Below, in pieces: positions 33,661 through 45,350 of a stretch of DNA of 64,000 nt. Position numbers and translations under genes: made by a program. This stretch comes from Polyodon spathula (taxonomy: Eukaryota; Chordata; Actinopteri; Acipenseriformes; Polyodontidae), in NCBI RefSeq assembly GCF_017654505.1, contig NC_054540.1, positions 44,128,054-44,192,053 of the forward strand. The letters run 5' to 3'. Within the stretch, counting starts at the first letter, position 1, and each line of letters begins with the position of its first letter. The notes under the pieces were generated by a model. The model was given only the letters and a program-made list of their open reading frames with translations. It had not been told where the DNA came from and searched no databases.

Positions 33661-35532
33661 GTAGACTAGTAGTACGCATACTCAGAAAAATGTCCATACC
33701 CATTACGAATACTCAGGCCCACCCAGGTGACGTCATTGTACCATGTGTATAATAATCATCAGTCATCAACATTGCCATACATTTAGGCTTCAAATTCGGA
33801 AACCAGATACCCTACAAAAAACAAACCTTAAAGTTTTACTAAAGAGTTTTTAGGGCACTTGCGATGGTAAAAAAAAAATCACATTCAAATTTCAAAACAA
33901 TCCAAAACACTGTCAAATAACATGTGATTTAATGGCATCTCCACTTTTTACAATTGATCTATTTGAACCTTCTACTGGTATTATCATAAATTGTTTCATA
34001 AAAACAAACATATTTATCCACGTGCCTCTTTGAATTAAAAAATGAGCAGGCAGTTGCTGATATCTTTTGTAATTACTGTAGACTGTAATTACACACAGGG
34101 CTGTGTTTACTTTGTAATTACTATGTTTACACTTATCACAGGATTTGAAAGTGCAGATCATACAAAATGCTTTTTTTGTGGAAAATAAATATCTTTGAAG
34201 TCAGAATTTAAAATAGTACTGAGGAAGAGCACATTTCAAAACAACCAGCCAATGACTTCCCTAGTCTTTGAGTGCCAGCTTCAGCTTCTGCCACGTGGGT
34301 CAGGCACTCACTCACACTTGGGGTATAACAGACAGCTGGGTGAGCAGTAAGGGATTCAACTCTCACATGATAAATCATGCTCTGTGATCTTTACAAACAA
34401 GAAGACTAAACTGAACTGTGATATTGAAATGATGAGAAATGTGTTAAGGTAATTTCTGAGGATCAGTTGGGAGGGTGTTGTGGAAATTGTGCTGGATTCA
34501 TGTCCTGTGTCAAAGGGGTGATGCACAAGTTTTATAAGCATTGTCTTATCACTGAACATTACAACAGGTTTTCCTCACTTTTAACTTTTTTTTTTTTTTT
34601 TTTTTTTTGGTTTGTTTTTGACATATAAGTTTATTTAAATGTAAACCGATACTAGGAAGGATAAGTATAGAGCTTCAGATCATATGTTGTACTTGAAAAA
34701 AATATATTCCGAGTAAAAGTCATTTTTCAGTATCGCTAAGCTTTGAATAGCTGGCAGCAGTTGTTATTTTTGTAATGGGATATCAGGCAGATATCATGTA
34801 CCAGTCAGGTAACATAAACAATTAAAACACTGCTTTTAATCTATAATTCTAACCCAATGTGAAAAACACTGTGTACATTGTGTGTGAATAGCATCTGTGT
34901 ATCTCTTCCAATGTTTGTATTATCTTAGAATATATGCTTTGTTTTAATTGCACAATAGATACATGATTTCATATTTTATTTTACTTTAATATAAGTGTAT
35001 TGCAACCCTTTATTCCTGTTTTTTTCTATTAATTCAGCTGTGTGCTGCAATCTACAGTGCCACCAAGTGAGAGGCTGGGCAAAATGACCACATCAAAAGT
35101 ATACTAATTTATTACCTATTAGTTATTACCTGCTCGTCTTAATGAGACCAGTTCATCAGAAACTGATATACACACAAGCACACAGTAATAAATCTCCAGT
35201 GTTTAATAAAACGCTCTGACAAAGACTTTAATAGAACTGTGGAATGTTCCTTTTACCACGAAACAGCAGGAAGTCACTTCAAAGGGGGTCCCAACAAGTA
35301 AAAAGTTTAAGAACGAATTCACAGCTACTGTATTGATAAGTGAAATAGAGGGAATGTTGCAATAAAAATACATTGAATGTAGTGGATGCCACCACAGGAG
35401 ATTATCAACAGCAGGCAAAGTCAGCACTTCCAGTCCAGGTCTTTGTTCAAACCATGTCCTTACTGTTAAATTGAACCATATGAGCAGGTCCTAAAGCGAT
35501 GAGTAATTTCATTATACCTGTTCAACCTGGAT

Positions 35533-35985
35533 TGGAACCTCACACTGGTATGGGCTGCTCTCTGCTTTATAATACTTCCATGGAACCTCACACCAGCAAG
35601 AGCCGCCCTCTGCCTTATAATACCTCCATAGAACCTCACACCAGCACGAGCTGCCCTGTGCTCTATAATGCCTCCATGGAACCTCATACCAGCACAAGGT
35701 GCCCTGTGCTCTATAATGCCTCCATGGAACCTCACACCAGCACGAGCTGCCCTCTGCTCTGTAATACCTCCATGGAACCTCACACCAGCACGAGCTGCCC
35801 TCTGCTCTGTAATACCTCCATGGAACCTCACACCAGCACGAGCTGCCCTCTGCTCTGTAATACCTCCATAGAACCTCACACCAGCACGAGCTGCCCTGTG
35901 CTCTATATTGCCTCCATGGAACCTCACACCAGCACGAGCTGCCCTCTGCTCTGTAATACCTCCATGGAACCTCACACCAGTAATA
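35533..35985. repeat. 48-bp minisatellite
   Basis: Roughly nine copies of a 48-bp unit (TGGAACCTCACACCAGCACG and so on), with starts at 35581, 35629, 35677 and 35725 and continuing at the same period. Because 48 is divisible by three, long frames stay open on both strands. Confidence 0.92.
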
Positions 35986-36426
35986 GTATAAGACCCCCAG
36001 ACACAGGTTGTGGGCCGTCTCATTCTAATACTTTTCAAAAGATGACAGGTATGGAAGAAGTTATAGAAAGGTTAAACATTGGGTTATTGGTTACATTCAA
36101 GCTTGAAGGCATCACATTTTCCTTCTGAATTAACAAGCAATGCTGACATCAGGGTACTGGCTGAAGAAACAGGCCTTCAGTCACATATTCAAACCCTTCT
36201 GAATGTAAGAGATGTGATCATTATATCCCAGTTGGGTTTAAAGATAGGCAGTGCCAAAAGCAAAATGTAACAAACTTTCACTGTACATAAACCATCTTGG
36301 GGAGGAGAAATAGAAATTCTGAAAGAAGTATAAGAGAATGCCATCTAGTATGATAGACTAGCTAATGCAGGATGTAAAATAACTTGGAATGTATATACTG
36401 TATGTATGTTTGTATGTATGTAACAC

Positions 36427-37010
36427 TGTAGCAGGCGGTAGGAAAGCCCTGCTTAAATGTATTTTGTTTATTTATTTTTAGAACAGGGTGTCCCCCTCCA
36501 TCCCTGTGCTATATATGTATTATGATTTATTTATTTTATTTGTAAATATGACGGCGTAGCTGTGCAGTTTTGTTTTTTATTGTTTTTGCAGCATGGATGG
36601 GAAGTCCATCCACATTGATTTAAAACCTTGTGCAGAAGGTGGCCAAATTAATGAATTAATCTCCCGAAATTTGTTGCTAATCAGGAGATGGTCACCTATA
36701 TAAAAAGCCTGCAGCACTCCATGTTCGGGGTGGTGTGTTCGAGCGGCGGAACAGGAGAGCGAGAGGAGAAAAACGAGATGTAAAAAAGGATATATATGTA
36801 TATTTGTGTTCGTGATTTTGATTGTTTCAATATTTTATTTGTGTCATCTGTGAGCAAGAGTTTATTTTTTTTAAATATTGTATTCATTTTTGTGTTGTTT
36901 AATAAACGGCACACACCGCGCCCTTTTTTGTAAACTGCAGCTACCTGACCTGTGTTTTCGTGCCTGCTTCCTTCTGATCTGATGTCACTGCAACGCCATT
37001 TCCTGCCACA
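36427..37010 (+). mobile_element. solo LTR, family 3
   Basis: Begins TGTAGCAGG and ends CCTGCCACA, homologous to 24337-24971 in the opposite orientation. A decayed palindrome (CTCCCGA and GGAGATGGTCACC) precedes CTATATAAAAAG at about 36693, and AATAAA occurs near 36900. Flanks ACAC and CACT hint at a short duplication but do not match cleanly. Confidence 0.78.
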
Positions 37011-37678
37011 CACTAATAAGTCACTTTAAGATTTATTAATTTGAGAATTTAAAGAAAATGTAGAAAATATGACAATATAGTTGTAACCACAGGACTCTGG
37101 CTGGTCTTCTCACAATCTCAGTTACCCGCTCAGGATGAGCTAGCCGGTAGCTAAGATTGTCAGACTAGTCAGAAAAACTGCGCTACCCCTCACAGTGAGT
37201 TACCCTGATTGAAGTACAGCAGACGTCCATTCAAAGGGAGTAAAGTATATCCTGAGAAGCTTGCAGTCTGTAGTGTCTATACATTTTTTTTAACAAAATA
37301 TGCTTTTTTAAAGGATTTCTAATAATACAAATCAGGTGATGCTTTGTGATGCGTCTGCGAGTTAAAGATCGTGGATCAGAGGGGGTGTATAATCTCATGG
37401 GGTGCACTTTTTCATGCTACACTGGTTTCCTATCTATAGTTAATAGTAATATTGACTGTATTTGATACCTGTACAAAGTTATAAGCTAATATATTGTAGT
37501 GATCTCGGTTCCCGCAGGCAAGCGCCTCACACAGGGCAAGGCAATTCACACATAGGTGTAGGGCGTGGGTGAACCCGGGACTTCTCGTACTGAAGCACAG
37601 CGCTGATATCGCTGTACAAAAGAGTCGGCTCCTTTGCAAGGAGCGTATATCAGGCATATTTCCCACTATGTGCTTACA

Positions 37679-37724
37679 TCCTGTTTCTGGTCTGACGTCA
37701 CCCACTACTGCTGTCTTTGTGACA
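37679..37724 (+). repeat. family 1 LTR 3' end fragment
   Basis: CTGTTTCTGGTCTGACGTCA and CTGTCTTTGTGACA match the 3' edge of the family 1 LTR. The rest is missing. The neighbouring 37011-37678 and 37725-38126 hold no recognised gene. Confidence 0.65.
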
Positions 37725-38126
37725 GGCACGTTTCGTTGTGTTGTGATTTTAGTCCTTAGTAAAACAAAATCAACTCAAACAAACATAAATATTTTGATAA
37801 GCACTTGTAGTTGATATAATTGTATATGAATATATAGTTATATAGTTTGATTCATGATAACTCTGATAATTTTAAACAATTTCAAAATGGCTGCATTCAT
37901 GATGCACACTCCCTTATATCAATATGTTTATTAGCGCTATTATATATTTATTAAAAGTACACTCCATACCCATTTTCAAAAGATTTAGCATCTCTGAATC
38001 TACAATTACATTAATAATGATATCTCCATGTAAGACAAAGTTCCACAGTGGGAGCGACATTTCGGTTTTGCTGCAGTTCCCCGACTCTCAACCCCGGTGA
38101 ATCCGCTGCTTCAGCGGTGATACACC

Positions 38127-38490
38127 GGTGAATTTAACAACAGTTCATTGATCAACTCTTGGTGAATTTAACAACAGTTCATTGAGCAACTCCTGGTGAA
38201 TTTAACAAAAGTTCATTGAGCAACTTGGTGAATTTAACAACATTGAGCAACTCCTGGTGAATTTAACAACAGTTCATTGAGCAACTCCTGGTGAATTTAA
38301 CAACAGTTCATTGAGCAACTCCTGGTGAATTTAACAACAGTTCATTGAGCAACTCCTGGTGAATTTAACAACAGTTCATTGAGCAACTCCTGGTGAATTT
38401 TTAATAACGGTTCGTTCAGCAACTCCTGGTGAATTTAACAACAGTTCAATGAGCAACTCCAGGTGAATTTAACAACGGTTTGGTGAATCT
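38127..38490. repeat. 34-bp minisatellite
   Basis: About eleven copies of GGTGAATTTAACAACAGTTC plus ATTGAGCAACTCCT, mostly 34 bp, with shortened units near 38227 and 38256 and a longer one near 38392. Confidence 0.92.
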
Positions 38491-38699
38491 GCTTTACATC
38501 GGTACCTACAGCAACTAAAATGTTATTTGTGTGTACGTACAATTTCATTTAGGTGCACATGGGAAACAGCTGACTGGTTACTGACAGAAAGAAGTCAGAG
38601 AAGGGATGGAGACAATTTTACTATCCAGTGAAGTGCAATAGATTTCATTAACCTAGTGTAGTACCGGATATCATGTTTCAACATGAAAATACAAGTTTG

Positions 38700-39059
38700 C
38701 TAAAATGGCTTTCTTTTTGCCACTCTCCCATAAAGGCCAGTTTTGTGAAGCACCAAGGCTATTGTTGCCGTATGCACAGTGTCTCCCAGCTCAGCCGTGG
38801 AAGTCTGTAACTCCTTTAGAGTTGCCATAGGCCTCTTGGTGGCCTCCCTGACTAGTGCCCTTCTTGCCCGGATACTGAGTTTTTGAGAACAGCCTGTTCT
38901 AGACAGATTCACAGTTGCGCCATATTCTCTCCATTTCTTAATAATGGACTTTACTGTACTCCAGAGGATATTCAGTGCCTTGGAAATGTTTTTATATCCT
39001 AACCCTGATTTGTGCTTTTGAAGAACCTTATTCCGGATTTGCTTTGAATGTTCCTTCAT
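38700..39059 (-). pseudogene. Tc1-like transposase N-terminus, family A
   Basis: From ATG 39059 the frame reads MKEHSKQIRNKVLQKHKSGL. It continues through the helix-turn-helix, the basic region RRALVREATKRPMATLKELQ and LYGRVAKRKPF, where it is truncated. The DDE catalytic domain is absent altogether. The 119 codons are open, so a DNA-binding-only fragment could in principle be read, but there is no sign of a host promoter. Confidence 0.85.
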
Positions 39060-39459
39060 CTTTATGATGTAGTTTTTGTTAGGAAATCTACCAACCGTGG
39101 GACCTCCCAGAGACAGGTGTATTTAACCTGAAATCATATGAAACACCTTAATTGCACACATGTGGACTCCATTCAACTAATTATGTGACTTCTAAAGTCA
39201 ATTGTTGCACCAGAGCTTATTTAGGTGTGTGTCACAGAGACGGCCAAAGTGGGCGGCGTCAGAACCAGGAAAAGGAATGAATGACAGAGATGTGTGGTTT
39301 GGTGGAGCTGAGCGAATGTTTCGCTCAGCATATAATAAAAAGAACAGAAAATAAAAAGGTTGTACAAACAAACACAAACACAGCACACAGCACACATCGC
39401 CAAAACAAAAAGACAAACAAAACGGACTAGACAGACAAACACGGTAAGCAGATACTTTC

Positions 39460-39598
<139 letters not shown>

Positions 39599-39676
39599 CT
39601 CCGTCTCCAATCCAGTTCTCCACTCACCGAACACCCAACTGCGAGTATGTGACAACGTGCATCTATATATACTGTT

Positions 39677-39723
39677 GTGCTGGGATTCAATTACCAATTA
39701 ATTATTCACTTGAATCCCAGCAC
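39677..39723 (-). promoter_or_regulatory. LTR palindrome with arms differing from sister copies
   Basis: GTGCTGGGATTCAA (39677-39690) pairs exactly with TTGAATCCCAGCAC (39710-39723). The partner LTR has the same arms at 41751-41764 and 41784-41797. The homologous arms in the copy at 14698-14745 differ at four positions, each compensated on the other arm. Confidence 0.65.
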
Positions 39724-40469
39724 TTGAATTAATAAAGTGCAATTCCCCGTGCTCACATATTACTACATTTTACTTGCACGTGAAGTGCTGTGCAATCCTC
39801 GTGCCTAAATACACATATACATTTTAAACACTCGTGTTACACAGACCAGTTTATATTCCGTGTACCAATGTCTATATACCAACATTTAAACACACCACAC
39901 GCAACACATAACAGATAATATACACAGGGACAGGGACTTTGTCACATATTCCCCCCCTGTGCAAAGCACATATGGCCTCAGTGGCCACCTCCCCCCTTAA
40001 AAGCCCAAAAGTCCCGCCCAAAGTCCTTGGCCAGGACCGGAGGCTTCCAGGGGCCCACAGGTCGTAATGCTGTCAGCAGCAATGCTGACAGCAGGGTGGC
40101 ATTCTCCTGCTACGGTAGTCCTGGCAGCAGAAAGGCTGCTTGGGGAGTGGTCTCCTGACCTTCCCCCTTCTTTGGCGCCGGAAGCTCCCCTTGGTGGGGC
40201 TTCAACCACAGTTCTTCCTGCAGGGAAGAAACTGCAGAGGGAGCAGGTCTCCGGACCACCCCCACGATCTCCGGCAGCAAAACTGCTGATGGGGTTGGTG
40301 GTCTCCAGACCTCCTCCCCCTTCTCCGGCAGCGAAACTGCTGCTGGGGTTGGTGGTCTCCAGACCTCCTCCCCCTCCTTCGTGGCCGGTAGCTCCCCTTC
40401 GTGGGGTTCCGGCCACAGTACTTCCGGCTGTGATGCGGAGCGGCGGGCAACCCCAGGCGATGCTGAGGC

Positions 40470-40616
40470 ATCCTTGGGCGAAGCGAGACTGGCATCCTTG
40501 GGCGAAGTGAGGCTGGCATCCTTGGGCGAAGCGAGGCTGGCATCCTTGGGCGAAGCGAGACTGGCATCCTTGGGGGAAGCGAGGCTGGCATCCTTGGGCG
40601 AAGCGAGGCTGGGAGT
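40470..40616. repeat. 24-bp in-frame repeat array
   Basis: About six copies of GGCATCCTTGGGCGAAGCGA plus GGCT. The 24-bp period keeps the minus frame open (ASPKDASL units). Related 27-bp arrays occur in the 19.8-kb element. Confidence 0.88.
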
Positions 40617-40729
40617 CAGGACAAGCTGGGGTGCGTGTGTTGGTCCTCTTTTCGGCCACCGCGGCCGGGAGGTTCTTCCCCGTGCTTCCCTCAGCAGCCT
40701 ATGCAAGGGCTGTTGAGGACCACCATCAT

Positions 40730-41489
40730 CTAGTCTTGGTCCTTCTGGTGTAGGGAGAGGCAGCTACTGCTCCTCTCCCCCTGATGGAGGTGGAGACAGA
40801 GGAAGCTCCAGCTCCTCTCCTTGTGATGGTGGGGAAAGTGATACCAGCAGGCATTCACCCTCTGCTGGTGGGGGAAGTGATACCAGCAGGCATTCACCTT
40901 CTGCTGGTGGGGGAAGTGATAACAGCAGGCATTCACCTTCTGCTGGTGGGGGAAGTGATACCAGCAGGCATTCATCTTCTCCTGGTGGACAGGGACCCCC
41001 AGCAGGCATTCACCCTCTGCTGGTGGACAGGGACCCAGCAGGCATTCACCCTCTGCTGGTGGAGGAGGCTGCTCTGTGGAGGTGGCGGAGGCAGAGGCAG
41101 CTCCTGCTGCTCTGCTCCTGCCGGTGGAGGTGGCGGAGGCAGAGGTGGCGGAGGCAGAGGCAGCTCCTGCTGCTCTGCTCCTGCCGGTGGAGGTGGGAGC
41201 GGCATGTAGTCTCCCCTTGTTACAGGAGACTGGTGCGGCTCTCCCTCCCTTGTAGGAGACTGGTGCGGCTCTGGAGACAGCGGTGGGACCTCTGCCTTCC
41301 TCTTCCCCTTTCCCCTTCTCTGCCACCTCCTCACCTTCCTCTCCTGTGGCAGTTCCTCCTCTCCTTCCTGGTAGGGGCAGCACACCACCGGGTGCCCAAA
41401 CTCCCCTCTGGCAAGGCACCAGCCCTGGTCCATCAGACCACCGAGGAACTCCTCCAGGTCCTGGTAGCCATCTCTCCAGTCCCAGCCTT

Positions 41490-41493
<4 letters not shown>
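40730..41493 (-). CDS. gag-like proline-rich protein of family 1 LTR element
   Basis: ATG 41493, about 135 bases inside the 5' LTR, gives MEGWDWRDGYQDLEEFLGGL. It is followed by a cysteine/histidine cluster (CLARGEFGHPVVCC) that looks like a decayed CCHC knuckle, a basic segment (ERKVRRWQRRGKGKRK), EGEPHQSP repeats, and proline-rich repeats ending at 40972 in this frame. Further repeats of GECLLVSLPPP type continue in adjacent frames down to 40730, mostly from a 39-bp unit (40850-40970). Poly-T runs at 41492-41523 and 41539-41567 lie just upstream. The layout matches the gag-like frames at 14526 and 25248. No enzyme domain is present. Frame changes in the repeats make the true C-terminus uncertain. 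Confidence 0.45.
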
Positions 41494-41524
<31 letters not shown>

Positions 41525-42282
41525 TTGTTGTTGTTGCTGTGTTTTTTTTTTTTTTTTTTTTTTTTTTGATAAAACACCTCTCCTGGTCTGACGCTTGGAG
41601 GCGCTGTTATCCCACGCAGGACACCACGTGTCACAGAGATGGCAGAAGTGGGCGGCGTCAGAACCAGGAAAAGGAATGAATGACAGAGAGGTGTGGTTTG
41701 GTGGAGCTGAGCGAATGTTTCATGTACAATGTGCATCTATATGTACTGTTGTGCTGGGATTCAATGACCAATTAATTATTCACTTGAATCCCAGCACGTG
41801 AATTAATAAAGTGCAATTCCCCGTGCTCACATATTACTACATTTTACTTGCACGTGAAGTGCTGTGCAATCCTCATGCCTAAATACACATTAACATTTTA
41901 AACACTCGTGTTACACAGACCCGTTTATATCCCGTGTACCAATGTCTATACACCAACATTTAAACACATCACACGCAACACATAACAGATAATATACAAA
42001 GGGGCAGGCACTTTGTCACAGTGTGTCATAGCAAAGGGGGTAAATACTTATGCAATCAATTATTAGAACAATTTCTAGATTTAATTTTTCACTTTGACAT
42101 TATGGACTTTTTTTGTGTTGATCAGTCCTAATTAAATCCATTTGGATTCCATGTTGTAACACAATAAAATGTGGAAAAGTCCAAGGGGGGTGAATACTTT
42201 TGAGAGCTATGGTATACATAAATAAAAATACATGCGAATCTGACATCTTAGTAGGAGCACCTGCTTCACTACATTTTTTTGG

Positions 42283-43203
42283 ATGAGCCTTTGTGCTCCT
42301 CCCACCCCTTACTCAACAGATGTGTCTGCGGCTGGAGCAAGGCGACAACGGTCAGGGGTTTGAAGATTCATCAAGGGAGAATTAAATGTTTGAGGGAGAA
42401 GGGACAAGGGCCTTGCATTTATCAGTACTTCTTACGAAGTCAGTCAAGTCAGTCGAATGAAATCCAGTGACAGGAAGCAAACCACAGTTCGCAGGATATC
42501 AGCACCCCTGTCATAGACGTGAGGAGAACTTGTGTGGATACAACTAGTGATGAACCTAATGATCCTTGCGAACCCGGTCAGACCAGCGTAAGAGAGAAAA
42601 GAACCTCTACGGGCACAAGCCTGGAGTTAAATGGCCAAGAGCTTGTGAGAAAACTGAGTGGGAAACAGTAAACACGGGTCTCTGTTTTACTTTGAAAAGG
42701 TTATGTTGAACAGTTGAAAATAAGCTGGATAAATTTGGGGACATCATCTACGCATATGGAAGCGAGAGGTTTGGAATTGAAAAAAGGAAAAAGTACAAAC
42801 TATTCCTGGAAAGTCTAGACTGCAACAGGAGATTGCACGCTTAGATAGAGAAAGGAGGCAGTTGAGGAAGCAATGGAGAAAAGCAGAACAAAGTCAGAAG
42901 GAGGGACTCCATCTGTTACAAAGGGTCATAAAAGATAAGCTTGCAACATTGGAGATTTGCAATTTAGTTTTTCAACTTCAGAATTCAGCACTACATGGCA
43001 ATGCCTAGAAGTTGGAATAATGGCAGAATGTACCATTTCTCCACTGGCTTTTACCATGGCAATGGAAGTAATTATTAGGGCATCAAAATGGGTAGAGGGA
43101 GGAGAGCACGTGGCTTCTGGAATGCGACTACAATCAATTCGAGCATACATGGATGACATGACAACAATGACTACAACAGTAGCCTGCACTAATCGGTTAA
43201 AAA
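42283..43203 (+). pseudogene. non-LTR retrotransposon ORF fragment: C2H2 finger and reverse transcriptase palm
   Basis: The N-terminal piece (42279-42470) contains CVCGWSKATTVRGLKIHQGR, a C2H2 finger, and later EIARLDRERRQLRKQW near 42830, a basic coiled region. After a large internal deletion, 42957-43205 reads MAECTISPLAFTMAMEVIIR and RAYMDDMTTMTTT, with the catalytic Y-M-D-D of a reverse transcriptase. This finger-plus-polymerase order belongs to the R2/NeSL-type group, with a C-terminal restriction-like endonuclease like that at 62916-63743, possibly the same family. The fragment is joined directly to a Tc1 piece at about 43205. Confidence 0.65.
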
Positions 43204-43205
43204 AA

Positions 43206-43950
43206 TAAGAAAAAGAGGCTTGCCTGGGCCATGAAGCACCATCACATGGACCGATGAATCCAAATTTTAAATCTTCGGTTCATCACGCAGGGTTTTTGTA
43301 CGCCGTCGAGTAGGCGAAAGGATGGTTCCTCGGTGTGTGACACCAACTGTCAAACATGGAGAAGGAAGCGTGATGGTCTGGGGCTCTTTTACTGGATCCA
43401 GACTCGGCAACTTGCACAGAGTGAGTGGCACCCTTAACCAAAATGGCTACCACAACATTTTGAAGCGCCATGCAGTACCCTCTGGTATACGTCTAGTTGG
43501 TCAGGGGTTTGTTCTACAGCAAGATAATGACCCAAAACATACCTCCAGGCTATGTCAGAACTATCTTAGAAGAAAAGAACAAGATAGGAGGCTTCAAATC
43601 ATGGAATGGCCAGCACAGTCTTCAAACTTAAACCCCATCGAGCTGGTTCGGGATGAACTTGACAGAAGGGTGAAAGCAAAGCAACCTACAAGTCTGAACA
43701 ATATTTGATTTCCATTGTAGAAAGAATGCCACGAGTCTGTTCAGCTTTTATATCTGCAAAAGTTCGCTACTTTGATGAGTCAAAAATTTAGATTAAATTT
43801 TGTTAAACAAAACGATTCCATGATTTCTTTTTTTTTATCTCCAATTGTTTATTTGTTCTATGCTTTAATTTCAGAGTACATTCAGACATTAAACTGCCTA
43901 AATTTCAATAAAAACTGGTAAAATTGAGGTGTTTTAAAACTTTTGACCAG

Positions 43951-43952
<2 letters not shown>
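43206..43952 (+). mobile_element. Tc1-like element, family C, 3' half
   Basis: Matches the element at 57455-59077 from the middle of the transposase to the terminal repeat CTTTTGACCAGTAGTGT. The 5' half is replaced by the non-LTR fragment. Confidence 0.85.
43240..43708 (+). pseudogene. Tc1-like transposase C-terminal half, family C
   Basis: WTDESKF near 43246 holds the first catalytic Asp, followed by a TAA stop and a frameshift. From 43322 the frame reads [34 protein letters not shown] with the second Asp, and WPAQSSNLNPIELVRDEL with the third acidic residue. It stops at 43708, earlier than the relative at 57626, because of a deletion near 43700. The helix-turn-helix half is absent. Confidence 0.85.

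Positions 43953-44042
<90 letters not shown>
43953..44042. repeat. (TG)n(TA)n compound microsatellite
   Basis: About 22 TG units and then 22 TA units directly after the Tc1 terminus. Confidence 0.95.
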
Positions 44043-44047
<5 letters not shown>

Positions 44048-44599
44048 ATTGGGCCACGCGGTTCCGCGCGGTTCCCATGAAATATACACACTCCTGGGTG
44101 GTGATTAGGTTGATAAGGTGGTTTATACAGCTTATAAAACAGCTGTTTCAAAGTTAATTATAAATTTTGGGGGAAAAATCATTAAAACACCTTTACTGTG
44201 CATACATCTGCAGTGTTATATAGTCCCAGAGGACATAACCTTTCCTTTGTATTTAAGAATGTGTTTAAGAAGTTACACTTGTTAAAAATAAACTAAACAT
44301 TTCCATTTATTTGAAGTTCTGCAATAAAAAAAAAAGTGGCATCTCAAAACTAGTGGACGGAGTACATGATTGATGTGGATGGTTTAGGCATTTTTCAAAT
44401 GAAACTGAGGAAGGAGTTGGAGCAGCCATTTATGTGTGTGTGTGTGTGTGTGTGTGTGTTCTTGTTATTATTATTAGGCTTCACACCCAAAATTGTTTCT
44501 GTTTGGATTTTTTTTATTCCACTCTTTTTTCAAAAAATCTCTAAAATCAACATTGTTTTACAGAGACTCATGAAACCTGGTATTGTGTTAGTCACCTAA

Positions 44600-44880
44600 G
44601 GGATGTCAGAGCAAAAATTAAGGTCATAAGTCACATGGTGTGGTGGCCATATTGGATTTTTCGAAAATTTTGGAAAATTTTAAAAAATCTTCTTCTCCGA
44701 ACCGGTTTACAACAGAGATCTGAAACTTGGTGCACAAACTCCCCTCATGACCTAGATTTACGGTTGTTCAAGAGAAGTCGATCAGTCACATCGGTTGGCG
44801 GCCATATTGGATTTGTTGAAAATATTCAAACAACTTCTCTGAAACGGTTATGCTGATTGAAGTGAAACTTTGCATACCTA
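44600..44880. repeat. degenerate direct repeat of about 165 bp
   Basis: GGTGGCCATATTGGATTTTT near 44642 and GGCGGCCATATTGGATTTGT near 44804, with similar following sequence (AACTTGGTGCA and AACTTTGCATA). The source element is not identified. Confidence 0.5.
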
Positions 44881-44959
44881 GCCTCGGCAAAGTTGTCTAT
44901 TAAGATTGTCCAAAGCAACTCGCTACATAAAAAAAAAACATGGCCACCGTGAGCCAATC

Positions 44960-45350
44960 AAATTTCAGCTATGGTCAAATTGCACATATTTGCACATACT
45001 ACATTGCTAAAGCTCAAATGTAAAACTTGTTTAGAACTTTGAGAGTTTAAGCAGTGTCATAGTTACTATGGAACACATATAGGGTCCCATGTATGCTCCA
45101 TTCAAAAAATGCCTTGACTTTGACCACTGACCTCTTCTTAAGGTCATATGCAAAACTACTTGTAACTCCTTACAGATTAGAGATAGGGTCATGGCTACTA
45201 TGGGACAGATATAGGAACCCATAAATGCTCTATTCAAAAATTGCCTTGACTGTAACCTTTGACTCTCCTTAAGGTCAAATGCAAAAGTGGATTATAACTG
45301 CTTAGATAGCGCAGGTAGGGTCATGGTTACTATGGAATACAGATAGGAAC
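44960..45350. repeat. 132-bp tandem repeat
   Basis: GTCATAGTTACTATGGAACA at 45056 recurs at 45188 and 45320 with the same following blocks (GGAACCCATAAATGCT, CCTTGACTGTAACC, TTAAGGTCAAATGC). About 2.5 diverged copies. From 45350 to 46412 only poly-A/T runs and no gene are seen. Confidence 0.75.

Noticed and set aside
35499..36128. A 209-codon repeat protein with 16-residue units
   Set aside because: The frame exists on both strands because the minisatellite unit is 48 bp. There is no domain, start context or flanking gene evidence.
37540..37640. tRNA-like sequence on the minus strand containing CCCGGGTTCACCC
   Set aside because: A B-box-like motif is present, but no cloverleaf or clear A box could be built. 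It may be a decayed SINE head.
38127..38490. Possible CRISPR-like array
   Set aside because: The units are contiguous with no unique spacers, and the window is clearly eukaryotic.
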